Notes under the pieces: generated by a model
Told to the model about the DNA's origin: nothing
Databases searched by the model: none
Seen by the model: the letters and a program-made list of their open reading frames with translations, nothing else
Source: Oscillospiraceae bacterium
GTDB lineage: Bacteria > Bacillota > Clostridia > Oscillospirales > Oscillospiraceae
Reading direction: 5' to 3'
NCBI GenBank assembly: GCA_017482385.1
Contig: JAFUNI010000002.1
Location: forward strand, 1-64,000
DNA length: 64,000 nt
In this document: positions 1 through 8,622 of the stretch, piece by piece
How positions within the stretch are numbered: the first letter of the stretch is position 1
How the letters are laid out: the number at the start of each line of letters is the position of its first letter
Made by a program: the position numbers and the translations under genes

Positions 1-856
1 CGCCTTGCGTATACTGTCCTCTCAATTCGTATCTGTAACTGAGTTGATGCAGCACCACAACAGCATTGGTGTCATTCTGCTTATAGATCGTGCCGTATAA
101 GTGACCGCCTCCTGTAACAGGGTTTTTGCACTTGAATTGCCTGGTACAGAATATCGGAGGCATTGCTCTGATAAGTTCTGTAATGCCGGAATTGATCTCA
201 TTTGTATTTGCGCCTTCCACTACCGGCAATTGCTCTCCGCCGTAGCCAAAGCCAGCGGGTGCAGCGCCTATTTGGGCCACCGTTACGCCGTGGGGGTTAT
301 CCCGGTTGAGCAGGTGGGGAATGAGCCCATCCGGATCACTGCTGCCATCTAAATTGCTGACCACATCCCGGAATTCTTTCTGCGTGACTGCTCCGATCTG
401 ATCGCAGTTTACACCATGGGGATTTTCTGTATTGCCAATATGCTCACTTAGCTGCGGTTCCATATTAGCAACCCGGGCCAAAGTCTGCTGCCAAATAGGA
501 TTGGAAGGCTCCAACGCAGGATCGCCCTCCGGGTCTACACCGGTGTAAACTGCCGCCACCTTGGTCCAAAGGGTGGGAATCACCACTGTTCCTTCCGGGT
601 TTGCGCCGTAAACGCCAACTGTGAGCCACAGATCAGGCTTTTCCAGCACCTCCCAGGGAACAATATGGGTATCGCTTTCCAAGGCGGCAGTGATGACCTT
701 ATCCCCAGCCTGGAATATTACCGTCTTTCCCAAGTTATTCCAGTGGCTGTCAAAACTGAATTCTGCCTCCAGACCCACTGTGCCGGCTGTGATCGCTGCC
801 GGGCGCTGCACCACTTGGATCTGGCTGCCCGACACTTGTAATTTAATTTTCTCCAT
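1..856 (-). CDS. Phage tail fibre / receptor-binding protein, 3' end outside window
   Basis: The frame is open from the start to position 1, so the C-terminus is missing. Two ATGs lie in tandem at 859 and 856. The AGGAGG at 862-867 sits too close to the first, so 856 is preferred. The N-terminal ~125 residues resemble the short structural domain at the start of clostridial phage fibres. Then come two spaced copies of an NPHGV...QIGA motif (about residues 145-155 and 188-198), which is typical of tail-fibre shaft segments. It is the last visible gene of the leftward phage operon and probably mediates adsorption. The role is inferred from motif and position. Confidence 0.7.
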   Translation of the reverse strand, partial: MEKIKLQVSGSQIQVVQRPAAITAGTVGLEAEFSFDSHWNNLGKTVIFQAGDKVITAALESDTHIVPWEVLEKPDLWLTVGVYGANPEGTVVIPTLWTKVAAVYTGVDPEGDPALEPSNPIWQQTLARVANMEPQLSEHIGNTENPHGVNCDQIGAVTQKEFRDVVSNLDGSSDPDGLIPHLLNRDNPHGVTVAQIGAAPAGFGYGGEQLPVVEGANTNEINSGITELIRAMPPIFCTRQFKCKNPVTGGGHLYGTIYKQNDTNAVVVLHQLSYRYELRGQYTQG

Positions 857-874
857 CATTTCCTCCTTTCTGAT

Positions 875-1864
875 TTACATAGGAATATTCCTGCGGTAAG
901 TACCGGTACATTCCAGAATACTCTTTTGACCACATTGGGTTTTTTTCATCACATACATAAGGACCTCCCGGTCATTTCTGTCCCGGAGTCGAAGAATGTC
1001 TCCACACTTGACCCGGACCGCCACCGGCACAGCCACCTTGCAGGGAGTATATTGCAGCGGATTTAGATGCTCATAGAGCACCCGGGCCAAGCCCTCAAAG
1101 GATTCATTGGGCACAACCGCCATCAACTGATTGCCGGTGATCACATAGGCATTGCCACCGCTTCCGTAAATATAGCCTCTTTCCTTTCTGTCCGCGCGGA
1201 TGACAATTTTATCGATTGCATGGGTCAAATAATCGCCGTGAGAAAACGAATCCAGAAAAACAAACTTGTTTTCCCCCTCCCAAACCGGCTCTTCTGCATC
1301 GGCATACCACTCCAGGGAAATATCTCCGTCGGGAGTAGCCCGACAAAACCGGCAGGATAGCTCTCCCACCCAGCGCATCAGTTTGCTGCCCGTAACATTG
1401 ACCACAGTGAATCGATGCACAGGCCACTCACCGTTGGTAAAATACCCCGGTAGCAGGTGTACCCCGCAGGCATCGCATACCATTTGGGCAAAGGTTTGCA
1501 ATTTATAAGGCCATCCCTCAAGATTATCCACCCATGTGGACAAATCCTTATCCAGCCAACGCAGCCGGTCATAGGCTGTGATCAAATAGCGGTTAGGGCT
1601 GGGATAAAAAGCATCTTCCACCGTAAACAGCCCCACCTGCTCCCGTGCGCCATCGTCATTTACTTTGTAAAGGGTCAGCTCCGAGTCAACAGGAATATGC
1701 AGATTCCCGCTGGGTGACAGCAATTCTGCCTCCAGCACAGTGGGACATACCGCACCGGGATTTAGGATCTTTCCTTCATTCACCTTTTCGGTAAGCTTTA
1801 ACCGGCAAATAACGTCTCCCCCAATTTGCCTGCCATCGGCCAGAACGATCAGATTTCTCTCCAT
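875..1864 (-). CDS. Phage baseplate / tail-associated protein
   Basis: 329 aa with a strong AAGGAGG ahead of ATG 1864. It is soluble, rich in beta-strand patterns, and has no signal peptide or membrane segment. A mid-protein stretch with several Cys and Trp and the IVIRADRKERGYIYG region recall the Tal-like or baseplate hub proteins next to receptor-binding proteins in Firmicutes siphophages. It sits between a 122-aa structural protein and the fibre gene, which supports a distal-tail role. I do not recognise a precise family. At 329 aa it is short for a full Tal protein. Confidence 0.5.
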   Translation of the reverse strand: MERNLIVLADGRQIGGDVICRLKLTEKVNEGKILNPGAVCPTVLEAELLSPSGNLHIPVDSELTLYKVNDDGAREQVGLFTVEDAFYPSPNRYLITAYDRLRWLDKDLSTWVDNLEGWPYKLQTFAQMVCDACGVHLLPGYFTNGEWPVHRFTVVNVTGSKLMRWVGELSCRFCRATPDGDISLEWYADAEEPVWEGENKFVFLDSFSHGDYLTHAIDKIVIRADRKERGYIYGSGGNAYVITGNQLMAVVPNESFEGLARVLYEHLNPLQYTPCKVAVPVAVRVKCGDILRLRDRNDREVLMYVMKKTQCGQKSILECTGTYRRNIPM

Positions 1865-1876
1865 AGGATCTCCTCC

Positions 1877-2245
1877 TTAACAAGCGGTGATCCGGAATCG
1901 GTAATCCCGGAACTGACCGTCAGCAGCGCAATGCCACAAAATACTGTGCTTGCTCCGGTAGGCTGTGATCTCCTGTCTAACACCGTTATAGGGAGATTCA
2001 AAAGCAAAGGTAAAGGTATCTTTTTGACCAAATAGCCCTTCCATATAGGCATACTCCTCCCGTGACAGCCGGGAATAGGAAAAGTCCCAGCTTGGGACAT
2101 TGCGCCGCAGAACGAATCTGTGGTATAGTCCGTTTTCATCCGCCCCGGAATCCAAGGTCTCCACATCCTCTTCCGAAAATGCAAGATTTCCGTCCGGCAC
2201 CAGTATAGGTTTGCCATCAATGGTAAATAAATCCGTCGTTCGCAT
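1877..2245 (-). CDS. Small phage structural protein, tail-tip or neck
   Basis: 122 aa from ATG 2245, chosen because AAGGAGG ends six bases upstream; a longer TTG start at 2266 lacks such a site. The protein is compact, with many aromatic residues and no membrane segment. Its first codons overlap the end of the upstream neck gene by 29 bases, so the two are likely translationally coupled. By position it could be a reduced distal-tail or tube-like protein, but no family is recognised. Confidence 0.45.
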   Translation of the reverse strand: MRTTDLFTIDGKPILVPDGNLAFSEEDVETLDSGADENGLYHRFVLRRNVPSWDFSYSRLSREEYAYMEGLFGQKDTFTFAFESPYNGVRQEITAYRSKHSILWHCAADGQFRDYRFRITAC

Positions 2246-2627
2246 ACAGCCCCTCCTTTGCGTCAATATCCTTACAGAAGTTAATTGCCAGTGTCACGGT
2301 ACACAGACCGCAATTCAGCCGGGAAACTTCTTTTGCTTCGGCCTTCTTTATCTGTACTGCATTTGTCTGCTCTGTCAGCCAGTTTTCAAAGTCCAGCAGC
2401 CACTGGGCGCTGTCCTGTCCGGGCTGCATCCGATGATACAGGGTAAACAAGCACTGATACCGCACCTGCATATTTCCCAGCAGATCCACATACCTGTCCA
2501 CCTCTGTAAGTTCCCCGGGAAACAGGCCGGAATTTCCCGGCCCGTCCTGGGTAAAATCTACAGGCAAATCCCCGTCAAAGCCGGGAAACCCCAGCAGGAA
2601 TTGCCGCAGCTTTTCCAAAATTTCCAT
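2217..2627 (-). CDS. Putative phage neck / tail-terminator protein
   Basis: 136 aa. Its start overlaps the stop of the preceding connector gene (TAAATG), implying coupled translation. The small alpha/beta composition and the R-Y-x-C-L-F-T-L-Y strand near residues 57-65 resemble minor capsid or tail-terminator proteins that follow the head-tail connector in SPP1/A118-like operons. The assignment rests on gene order and general character, not on a firm motif. Confidence 0.45.
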   Translation of the reverse strand: MEILEKLRQFLLGFPGFDGDLPVDFTQDGPGNSGLFPGELTEVDRYVDLLGNMQVRYQCLFTLYHRMQPGQDSAQWLLDFENWLTEQTNAVQIKKAEAKEVSRLNCGLCTVTLAINFCKDIDAKEGLYANDGFIYH

Positions 2628-2933
2628 TTACTGCTTCACTCCCCGGTAAATATCCAAATAGATGGACGCCTTCTCGTAAAGCTCCCGGCCGAGGGATTGT
2701 CTTTCACCGGTCTTGCTGCCGGAAAAAGTCAGCTCCCCGCGAGCGCGGCTCCACAAGGACTCCGCCATGGCGCATATGGCCATATTTTCTGCCGACCAGC
2801 CGGAGGACACAACACGATATTTACCTTTGAAACACTCCAGCCACTGCCGGGCCTGAGCCGCCACACCGGAAAATGCCTTTTCCGGAATGGCGCTGCCCAG
2901 GTAATCATTCACATAGAACTCATAATCCACCAC
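2628..2933 (-). CDS. Phage head-tail connector protein
   Basis: 101 aa, all-helical in appearance, directly downstream of the major capsid gene. The length, the N-terminal VNDYLGSAIPE segment and the C-terminal ASIYLDIYR helix match the small gp6/gp15-like adaptor proteins that dock on the portal ring. The gene overlaps the next one by its stop codon. Family membership is inferred from size and position. Confidence 0.55.
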   Translation of the reverse strand: MVDYEFYVNDYLGSAIPEKAFSGVAAQARQWLECFKGKYRVVSSGWSAENMAICAMAESLWSRARGELTFSGSKTGERQSLGRELYEKASIYLDIYRGVKQ

Positions 2934-2950
2934 AGGCAGCGCCTCCCTTA

Positions 2951-3901
2951 TCAGTTAGCGGCGATGGCGATGTCCTTGAGGACAGCGGCCTTCAGGGTGT
3001 TCTTCAGCACAACACCTGCCACCAGCTCCACCTCACCGGTCTTCACAGCGCCGGGGGCGTTCAAGTCGGGCAAATATGCCTGGATCACACCGTCACCCAT
3101 GGGAGAAATGCCGTGGAAGCCGTCCAGGCCCAGGGAAACCGCATAAATGGCGGTCTTGCCAGCCTCGGTGGCTACCACATCTTCTACGGTCTCGCCGTTG
3201 TAGAACTGACCCATATCCACCATGGGCACACCGGCATAGGTCTCCACAGTGCGGCCGAAGTCGTCCTGGGTACGCTCATAGTAACCGGCGCGGCGGGCGA
3301 TGGAACGCAGTTTCACCAGCATAGAGCGGTTCATCAGCAGCATGGAGGGCGTGCCGTCCAGAATGCTGATAAAGCTGTCCATCTCGTCCAGGAATGCGTT
3401 GTAGTTCTCGTCCAGTTCGTCGGAGGTCTTCAGGCTGACAGCACTGGTCAGCTCATTGGCAGTACCGCTCAGCAGCTTCTTGAGGCCGTCAAAAGTGCCG
3501 CCCTCACTGGTGCCGTTAATGACCAGGTTGTGGAAATAATTGGCGGTTGCCTTGATCTTCTGCTCCGCCTGGAACGCCATCTCATTGGCTGCGCCGGCGG
3601 TATTCTGGATCACCCGGTCCATCTGGAATGCGCCGCCCATAATGATCGCATTAGCGGTCTTCTTTTCCTTCTTGGCTTCGCCGGGGGTATACTCACCGCC
3701 CACAGTACGTACTGCTGCGGTGGAGGGAGACTTCAGCTGAATGTAGCCGTAAGTCAAAGTGCTGCCGCCGGTGCCGGGAGAGATGACATTGTCAAATACC
3801 ATCTGATCCAGCAACAGGCTGCTGCGGCGGAACATATCCACGATCTGCTGATCGACCTTATCCGCCATACCGATTTTTGCTTCTGCTAATGTAATTGCCA
3901 T
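2951..3901 (-). CDS. Phage major capsid protein
   Basis: 316 aa, HK97-fold type by character: an N-terminal helical arm (MAITLAEAKIGMADKVDQQI), a beta-rich central part with several GG turns, and a C-terminal P-domain-like region ending in VLKNTLKAAVLKD. It follows a Gp20-type scaffold gene, which is the usual order. No protease or long delta domain is fused to it. Start ATG 3901 has a purine-rich ribosome site. It would assemble with the scaffold around the portal. Confidence 0.75.
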   Translation of the reverse strand: MAITLAEAKIGMADKVDQQIVDMFRRSSLLLDQMVFDNVISPGTGGSTLTYGYIQLKSPSTAAVRTVGGEYTPGEAKKEKKTANAIIMGGAFQMDRVIQNTAGAANEMAFQAEQKIKATANYFHNLVINGTSEGGTFDGLKKLLSGTANELTSAVSLKTSDELDENYNAFLDEMDSFISILDGTPSMLLMNRSMLVKLRSIARRAGYYERTQDDFGRTVETYAGVPMVDMGQFYNGETVEDVVATEAGKTAIYAVSLGLDGFHGISPMGDGVIQAYLPDLNAPGAVKTGEVELVAGVVLKNTLKAAVLKDIAIAAN

Positions 3902-3907
3902 AATTAT

Positions 3908-4387
3908 TTACTTCCTTTCAAATTTTTCAAATAATGCGCCTGCCAAGGTGGCAGGACCTTTGTTTTCCTGCGGTGCTGCTGCACCTGTGCCCCTTGCGTA
4001 AGGGGGCGGGGTCTCCGTTTGGAATAAGTAGCTACATTCCTGTTTCAAGGTCTGCAGCGCCTCTTCCAAAGCGGTCTGCTGATTTTCGCTGGCTTTCAGG
4101 GCATCCACATCCAAAAGGGCGGTGATGGCCTTGGCATTGCGGCCCTTTGCCGCCATAATTGCCTTTTCCAGATTGTGACCGAAGATCACGCTTTGCAGTT
4201 CCTCCCGGTGAGCAGTCAACGCCTGGTTATACTTCTCCTCCCAAGCGCCTGCCGCGCCGTCAAGCTCTGCAAAGCGGGCCTTCACGGCCTCAATATCCCG
4301 TCCGTTCTCCGCCATAATGGCATCGATGACCTCCTTGGGCAGAGGGCTTCCCTCCACCTGTAATCCCTGCAAAAATTCTCGTTTCAT
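3908..4387 (-). CDS. Phage scaffolding protein, Gp20-like
   Basis: 159 aa, highly charged and helical, with a central coiled-coil-like segment (about residues 35-75) and a low-complexity Pro/Gly/Ala-rich tail before a final LAGALFEKFERK helix. This is the usual build of 'minor structural protein GP20' scaffolds placed just upstream of the major capsid gene. It ends six bases before the capsid ATG, so the pair is co-transcribed. It is expected to template capsid assembly and be absent from mature particles. Confidence 0.7.
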   Translation of the reverse strand: MKREFLQGLQVEGSPLPKEVIDAIMAENGRDIEAVKARFAELDGAAGAWEEKYNQALTAHREELQSVIFGHNLEKAIMAAKGRNAKAITALLDVDALKASENQQTALEEALQTLKQECSYLFQTETPPPYARGTGAAAPQENKGPATLAGALFEKFERK

Positions 4388-4682
4388 ACGTTCTCCTTTC
4401 CTATGCTTTTATACGGGGTCGCATCCCGATCGTTTTGGCCTTTTTACGCCGGCCAAGGCATATAAAAAAGCAGCCTTTCGGCTACCTTCTTAACAGATTT
4501 AATTGTTTTTTCGAGCCCTTCTTCTATTACCGAACAACAACTGCGAAACCTTAAACCGCACCTCCGGTAATGCGCCGGAGGGGTACATAGGGGAGGGGCG
4601 GTTCGCAAGTGGGAGTTGCGGCTCAGCCCCTCCCCTATGGCGCATTCTTTGGGTACTTTCTTGGCGAAACAAGAAAGTACCA
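4388..4682. repeat. Non-coding block with three hairpins inside the phage operon
   Basis: A 295-bp gap between portal and scaffold genes. It holds three perfect stem-loops: arms 4561-4567/4575-4581, 13-bp arms 4586-4598/4627-4639, and 11-bp arms 4652-4662/4671-4681. The last ends at the portal stop codon. On the minus strand a short GAAA-loop stem followed by six T residues lies near 4464-4485 and could attenuate transcription. Chromosome-type palindromic repeats inside a head-gene operon are unexpected and hint at decay or domestication. Confidence 0.6.
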
Positions 4683-5972
4683 TTAACTCGGCATAAGCTT
4701 TTCCCGGATGGTTTTATCGTCTGCATCGGCCATACCGAACCGCCAGGCAAGGGCCACTTCCGGCTTCAGGATGCCCCGGGAAACCATTTCCATATAATCC
4801 GCCCAGGTCTTCTCCTGGTCGTAAAGGACACCGTTGCCCCAGTCAAAATGAACCTCACCCAAATCCCGGCAAGGCAGCCCGTAAAGCTCAGCAAGCTGAC
4901 CGCACAGGGCCATCACTTCCTCCACTGCCGTTTGCCAAATATGCTGAAAATCCAACACCGTCAGAGAATACTCCATGGCGCTGGCGGTGATCTCCGTGGC
5001 AGTCCGGTCATCCATATTGGTGTCAGATACCATACCCCGGCGCAGGCCCAAAAGGGTCTCCAAATTGCGCAGATACTCCTGCTTCCGGGCAAGATAAGAC
5101 TCCTCCCGCAGTTGGGGAGAAAACACCGTCAGCCCCACCCGTTCGGGGTCGTCATCCAAGCCCACAAACAGATGATCCTGCAGTCCCTGCTCTGCATCCA
5201 GCAGATCCCGGGAGGCAAACACCCGGCTCTCGCCCCGCTCAAATTCTCCGTTCATCTGGGCTTCGTTGCGGTCAATATTACGGATCAGGCCCTCAGCGGG
5301 GGCATATACCGCCACGCCGTCGTTGGAGCCGTCCACACAGTTGAGCATAGGCAGCTTCATCGTCACCAGGCCCACAGAGCCCACAGGCTTTTCAAAGCGG
5401 TAGCTTTCCGCCAAATTGCTGTAAGCCGGAACATTCTTAAGGGGCACTTCCGCACCCAAATTCCGGCTGTCGCCACTGCGATAGAGCTTGTTTTGAATGG
5501 TGAGATACCCTTCCGCATCCACGCTTCTGCGCTCGAGCAGCGTGTAATAGGCATTGCCCCATACGCTCTTTTCCACAAGACCCATATCCGTGGGCCGACC
5601 TGCCCCATCGGCGCTAAAGATCAGCGCTCTGTTCCGGGGAACCAGGGTAAAGGAAAACCCCGTCCCATTCGGACAGGGCTTGATGTAACAGCTGCCGCCA
5701 ACCAGCGCCAGCTGCATGGCGATCCGTTTCTTCTCGTCTAAGCTTTTCAGAACACACTGCCCCAAGGGGGTATCTGCCTCTGCCCTGTACTCACCGAATA
5801 CCGACTTTACCAGCTTGTTCACCACAGTATAGGGAATCCGCTGGCACGGGTCTGTATGCTCCGTGGCGGTGCTTTCATAATACATCTGAAACCATCGCTC
5901 GATGGCCTTACGCATTGCGCTGCTGGTCTTGTCCGCAGCGCCAAAGGCCTGCTCGTAATTGTAAATACTCAT
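4683..5972 (-). CDS. Phage portal protein, SPP1 Gp6 type
   Basis: 429 aa, the usual length for this family. The sequence carries the typical portal features: an N-terminal helical wing, a central beta-rich clip region (residues ~95-260), and a long helix with the GLRRGMVSDTNMDDRTATEI stretch that aligns with the tunnel and stem region of Gp6-like portals. It forms the dodecameric DNA entry channel and terminase docking site. Its start overlaps the stop of the small gene upstream (ATGA), so they are translationally coupled. Confidence 0.8.
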   Translation of the reverse strand: MSIYNYEQAFGAADKTSSAMRKAIERWFQMYYESTATEHTDPCQRIPYTVVNKLVKSVFGEYRAEADTPLGQCVLKSLDEKKRIAMQLALVGGSCYIKPCPNGTGFSFTLVPRNRALIFSADGAGRPTDMGLVEKSVWGNAYYTLLERRSVDAEGYLTIQNKLYRSGDSRNLGAEVPLKNVPAYSNLAESYRFEKPVGSVGLVTMKLPMLNCVDGSNDGVAVYAPAEGLIRNIDRNEAQMNGEFERGESRVFASRDLLDAEQGLQDHLFVGLDDDPERVGLTVFSPQLREESYLARKQEYLRNLETLLGLRRGMVSDTNMDDRTATEITASAMEYSLTVLDFQHIWQTAVEEVMALCGQLAELYGLPCRDLGEVHFDWGNGVLYDQEKTWADYMEMVSRGILKPEVALAWRFGMADADDKTIREKLMPS

Positions 5973-6154
5973 TTTTCACCTCCCCGGCTGCGCCCTACCG
6001 CCCGCAGGCCTGTCTTTAACCCCCGGGCATAGGCATCCAGCCGATCAATTTCTTGCTGAAGGGCCTGGTTTTCCTGCTTCAAAAGCCGATTTTCTCGCAG
6101 CACGGTCTCCTTGGCCCACATAGGCAGGAATTTATTCACCAGATAATTCTTCAT
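5969..6154 (-). CDS. Small coiled-coil protein between terminase and portal
   Basis: 61 aa from ATG 6154, preceded by GGAGGAAGAAG. Residues ~15-50 form a leucine/glutamate heptad pattern (ENRLLKQENQALQQEIDRL) that should make a coiled coil; the C-terminus is basic. It overlaps the end of terminase by 23 bases and the portal start by 4. Small coiled-coil genes in this position are common in clostridial phages. The function is unknown. Confidence 0.5.
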   Translation of the reverse strand: MKNYLVNKFLPMWAKETVLRENRLLKQENQALQQEIDRLDAYARGLKTGLRAVGRSRGGEK

Positions 6155-7385
6155 TACTTCTTCCTCCATTGTTTCGTCGTTTGCGCCCCAATACTGTGGC
6201 GCAGAAATAGCGGATATCGTCCATTGCGTGATCGTTTTCCTTCTGCACACGATCGATTTGCCCGTCTTCCTCCCAGCGGTACAGGGAAAATTCCCGGATG
6301 GCATCCTTGCAGCAAGGGGCAAATTGCAAGTACCCCTCCCGGAGCAGTGACCCCACCAACCGAATACCGGAGAGCACCTCATTTCTTGCTTTGCGGACAG
6401 AGAACCGTCTGTGAGCACGGATCGTTGCGATAAACGATGCCGCCGAAGGGTCCACCACCACAAATTCCACCGGCAAGCTTCCCGCAAGGCGCTCCAGCTC
6501 CCGGTAGTACTCCTCGTCTGTGAGCATTTTCCCGCTGTCCCGGCCGCTGTGATAAAATTCTCTTATTCGCACCGCCCGGCCATCTGATACGCACCAAAGG
6601 CCCGCCGAGAAGGGATTTCTTGTGCCGTAGTCCACGGAAATGTAGTACCGGCCGTTTTGGGGGATATCCTTTGTGATATGCCGTTGGGGCTCAAACTCGT
6701 ACACCAGCCCCTCCGCCATACACCATTGCCCCAGGATATACCGCCGATAAAACACACCCGTGTACATTGCCTCGTACCGGGCGCGGATCGCCGGATCAAG
6801 CCCCGGATTGTCCGCCATGGTAAAGTGCAGATGGAGCAGGTTTTTCTGCCGGGCTTTTTGAATCCATTCTTTATAGAGCCAGTGCTCCGGCCCTTCCGGG
6901 TTGCAGTTAAACCACAGCTTTGACCCTGCCACCGAACACCGGGCGCAGGCCTGCTCCACAAAGGATCGGGGCATCAGCGCCACCTCATCCAGCAGCACCC
7001 CCGCTAAAGTAATGCCCTGGATCACTTTATAGGCGCTTTCGTCCTGACCGCCAAAGAGATAATAGGTATTGCATCTTCCCGCTCGGTCGGTGACCACCAG
7101 CTTATTTTCGCTGCGGTTTTCCCGAATCTGCACCACATCCCCCAGCCATGCCGGGAGATTGCCGATGATATTTCGCCGCAGCGCACCGATGGTCCTGCCG
7201 CACAGGCCGAAACAGCACCCATCAAAGCAGGTCATACTCCACAGAAAAAACCCAGTCACCATACTTAAGGTCTTTCCCGAACGGATAGCGCCGTCGCAGA
7301 TGATACCCTCCCGCTCCTTGAGCTTCGGTCTATTCCACCAGGTCATTGCCAACAGCTGCCGCTTACTGAAGCTCTGATACATCAC
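6132..7385 (-). CDS. Phage terminase large subunit, PBSX-like
   Basis: 417 aa. The ATPase half has Walker A GAIRSGKT at residues 32-40 and a Walker B LLDEVA at 131-136. The nuclease half has acidic residues at VDYG (D252), VVVDPS (D312) and HAMDDIRYF (~386-394), the expected RNase-H-like metal ligands. It packages DNA through the portal. The start overlaps the small-terminase stop by 23 bases. All key motifs look intact. Confidence 0.88.
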   Translation of the reverse strand: MMYQSFSKRQLLAMTWWNRPKLKEREGIICDGAIRSGKTLSMVTGFFLWSMTCFDGCCFGLCGRTIGALRRNIIGNLPAWLGDVVQIRENRSENKLVVTDRAGRCNTYYLFGGQDESAYKVIQGITLAGVLLDEVALMPRSFVEQACARCSVAGSKLWFNCNPEGPEHWLYKEWIQKARQKNLLHLHFTMADNPGLDPAIRARYEAMYTGVFYRRYILGQWCMAEGLVYEFEPQRHITKDIPQNGRYYISVDYGTRNPFSAGLWCVSDGRAVRIREFYHSGRDSGKMLTDEEYYRELERLAGSLPVEFVVVDPSAASFIATIRAHRRFSVRKARNEVLSGIRLVGSLLREGYLQFAPCCKDAIREFSLYRWEEDGQIDRVQKENDHAMDDIRYFCATVLGRKRRNNGGRSNEELSGE

Positions 7386-7698
7386 AGGTATCCACCTCCT
7401 GTCCGGTTGCTTGCAGGATCGCCTCCAGCAGATTGTTTTCTTTTTCTTCCCGGATATCCGCCCCTTCGAAAAGACCTAAGTACTTCCCCAGCAGTTCCAA
7501 GGCTTTCATTTTGTCGTAAAACTTCACCTTGATGCCGGTGGTGGATTTTTCCACAGATGCAACCGCCGCCCGCTGCCGGGGCTTCAAATCCTCCCGCAAG
7601 CGGATCTGTCCGTCCTCCACCACCAAAAGATCCGGCGCTCTTGCAAAGGCAATGGCCGCCAGCTCGTTTATGATTTTCTCCGGTGATATCTTTGCCAT
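7363..7698 (-). CDS. Phage terminase small subunit
   Basis: 111 aa and the first gene of the leftward phage operon. The central helix-rich region (LKPRQRAAVASVEKST) and the C-terminal KALELLGKYLGLFEG segment are characteristic of terminase small subunits, which bind packaging sites and load the large subunit. The ribosome site lies upstream of ATG 7698. No integrase, repressor or lysogeny gene lies between it and the chromosomal gene at 7905. Confidence 0.75.
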   Translation of the reverse strand: MAKISPEKIINELAAIAFARAPDLLVVEDGQIRLREDLKPRQRAAVASVEKSTTGIKVKFYDKMKALELLGKYLGLFEGADIREEKENNLLEAILQATGQEVDTCDVSELQ

Positions 7699-7904
7699 GA
7701 TCCTCTAAGCATCCTCCCCTTTCCATAAAAATAACGAAGTACCTGCGGGTACTCCGTTTCGCGTCTTGCGTCTGCTGTTGGCATACACAGCATACCACAG
7801 TTTTTACAGAAAGTCTTCTCGTTTTTTTATCAACCTTTTGAGATTGCAATTTACCCTGCCCCTGTGCTATAATAAATACAAATCTTAGGAAAGGAGCGGT
7901 GCAG
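7699..7904. promoter_or_regulatory. Divergent region between phage cassette and sanA-like gene
   Basis: On the plus strand TTGCAA (7844-7849) and TATAAT (7868-7873) are 18 bases apart, a good sigma-A promoter for the gene at 7905, followed by AAGGAG at 7891-7896. An imperfect stem-loop near 7730-7756 lies on the phage side. I see no clear promoter for the leftward terminase operon. Confidence 0.6.
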
Positions 7905-8588
7905 ATGGCAAAGAAATCCCGCAAGAACCTGACTAAAATTTTTCTGTGGCTTTTTATTTTGGCCCTTTTGGTTGTGGCCATTCCTGTGGGCATCAACGAT
8001 TGGGTGATCCAAAGCACCGCTTCCCGGATCGTCACAGTTGAGAAAGCTGCCGCACTGCCGGATGTGGAATGCATTTTGGTTTTGGGCTGCGCTGTCCGCC
8101 CCGACGGCACACCCAGCCCCATGCTTGCCGAACGGCTGGATCGGGGCGTGGAACTGTACGAAAACGGCGCTGCGCCCAAGCTGCTGATGAGCGGTGATAA
8201 TGGCCAGGTAGAATACAACGAAGTGGTCACTATGGGTAATTACGCTTTGGAAAAAGGTGTTCCCTCCCAGGATATCTTTTTGGATTATGCAGGCTTTTCC
8301 ACCTATGAAAGTATGTACCGGGCCAAGGAGATCTTCCAGGCTAAGAAGATCCTCATCGTCACCCAAAAATACCACCTCCACCGAGCCCTGTACATCGCCA
8401 AGGCTATGGGGCTGGATGCCTACGGTGTTGCCTGCGATACTCAGGTCTATGCCGGGCAAACCAACCGGGATGTCCGGGAGATCTTAGCCCGGAACAAGGA
8501 CTTCCTTACATCTATTTTCAAGCCCAAGCCCACCTATTTGGGCGACCCTGTGCCCGTCAGCGGCCCAGGTAACTTTATCACAGAATAA
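7905..8588 (+). CDS. SanA/YdcF-like DUF218 envelope protein
   Basis: 227 aa from ATG 7905, eight bases after AAGGAG; a GTG six bases upstream overlaps the ribosome site and is rejected. The basic N-terminus is followed by one membrane helix (~10-30), then a DUF218 domain with VLGCAVRPDG and the conserved LLMSGDNG and TQKYHLHRA motifs. Homologues (SanA, ElyC, YdcF) act at the cell envelope and affect peptidoglycan integrity. The soluble part should face outward. It is monocistronic, with its own promoter and terminator. Confidence 0.8.
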   Translation: MAKKSRKNLTKIFLWLFILALLVVAIPVGINDWVIQSTASRIVTVEKAAALPDVECILVLGCAVRPDGTPSPMLAERLDRGVELYENGAAPKLLMSGDNGQVEYNEVVTMGNYALEKGVPSQDIFLDYAGFSTYESMYRAKEIFQAKKILIVTQKYHLHRALYIAKAMGLDAYGVACDTQVYAGQTNRDVREILARNKDFLTSIFKPKPTYLGDPVPVSGPGNFITE

Positions 8589-8622
8589 AAAAACCGCTAC
8601 TCTTGACGAGTAGCGGTTTTTA
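8589..8622. terminator. Bidirectional rho-independent terminator
   Basis: A stem with arms AAAACCGCTACTC and its complement around a TTGA loop, flanked by A and T runs. It lies between two convergent genes and can serve both. Confidence 0.85.

Noticed and set aside
2873-3889. Long plus-strand open frame of 338 codons
   Set aside because: It lies antisense to the capsid gene, lacks a ribosome site and has low-complexity His/Gly/Gln composition typical of a shadow frame.
4503-5741. Plus-strand open frame of 412 codons
   Set aside because: Antisense to the portal gene; the composition reflects GC-rich codon bias on the other strand.
7382-8230. 282-codon minus-strand frame
   Set aside because: It crosses the divergent promoter region and is antisense to the sanA-like gene; terminase small subunit in another frame explains its left part.
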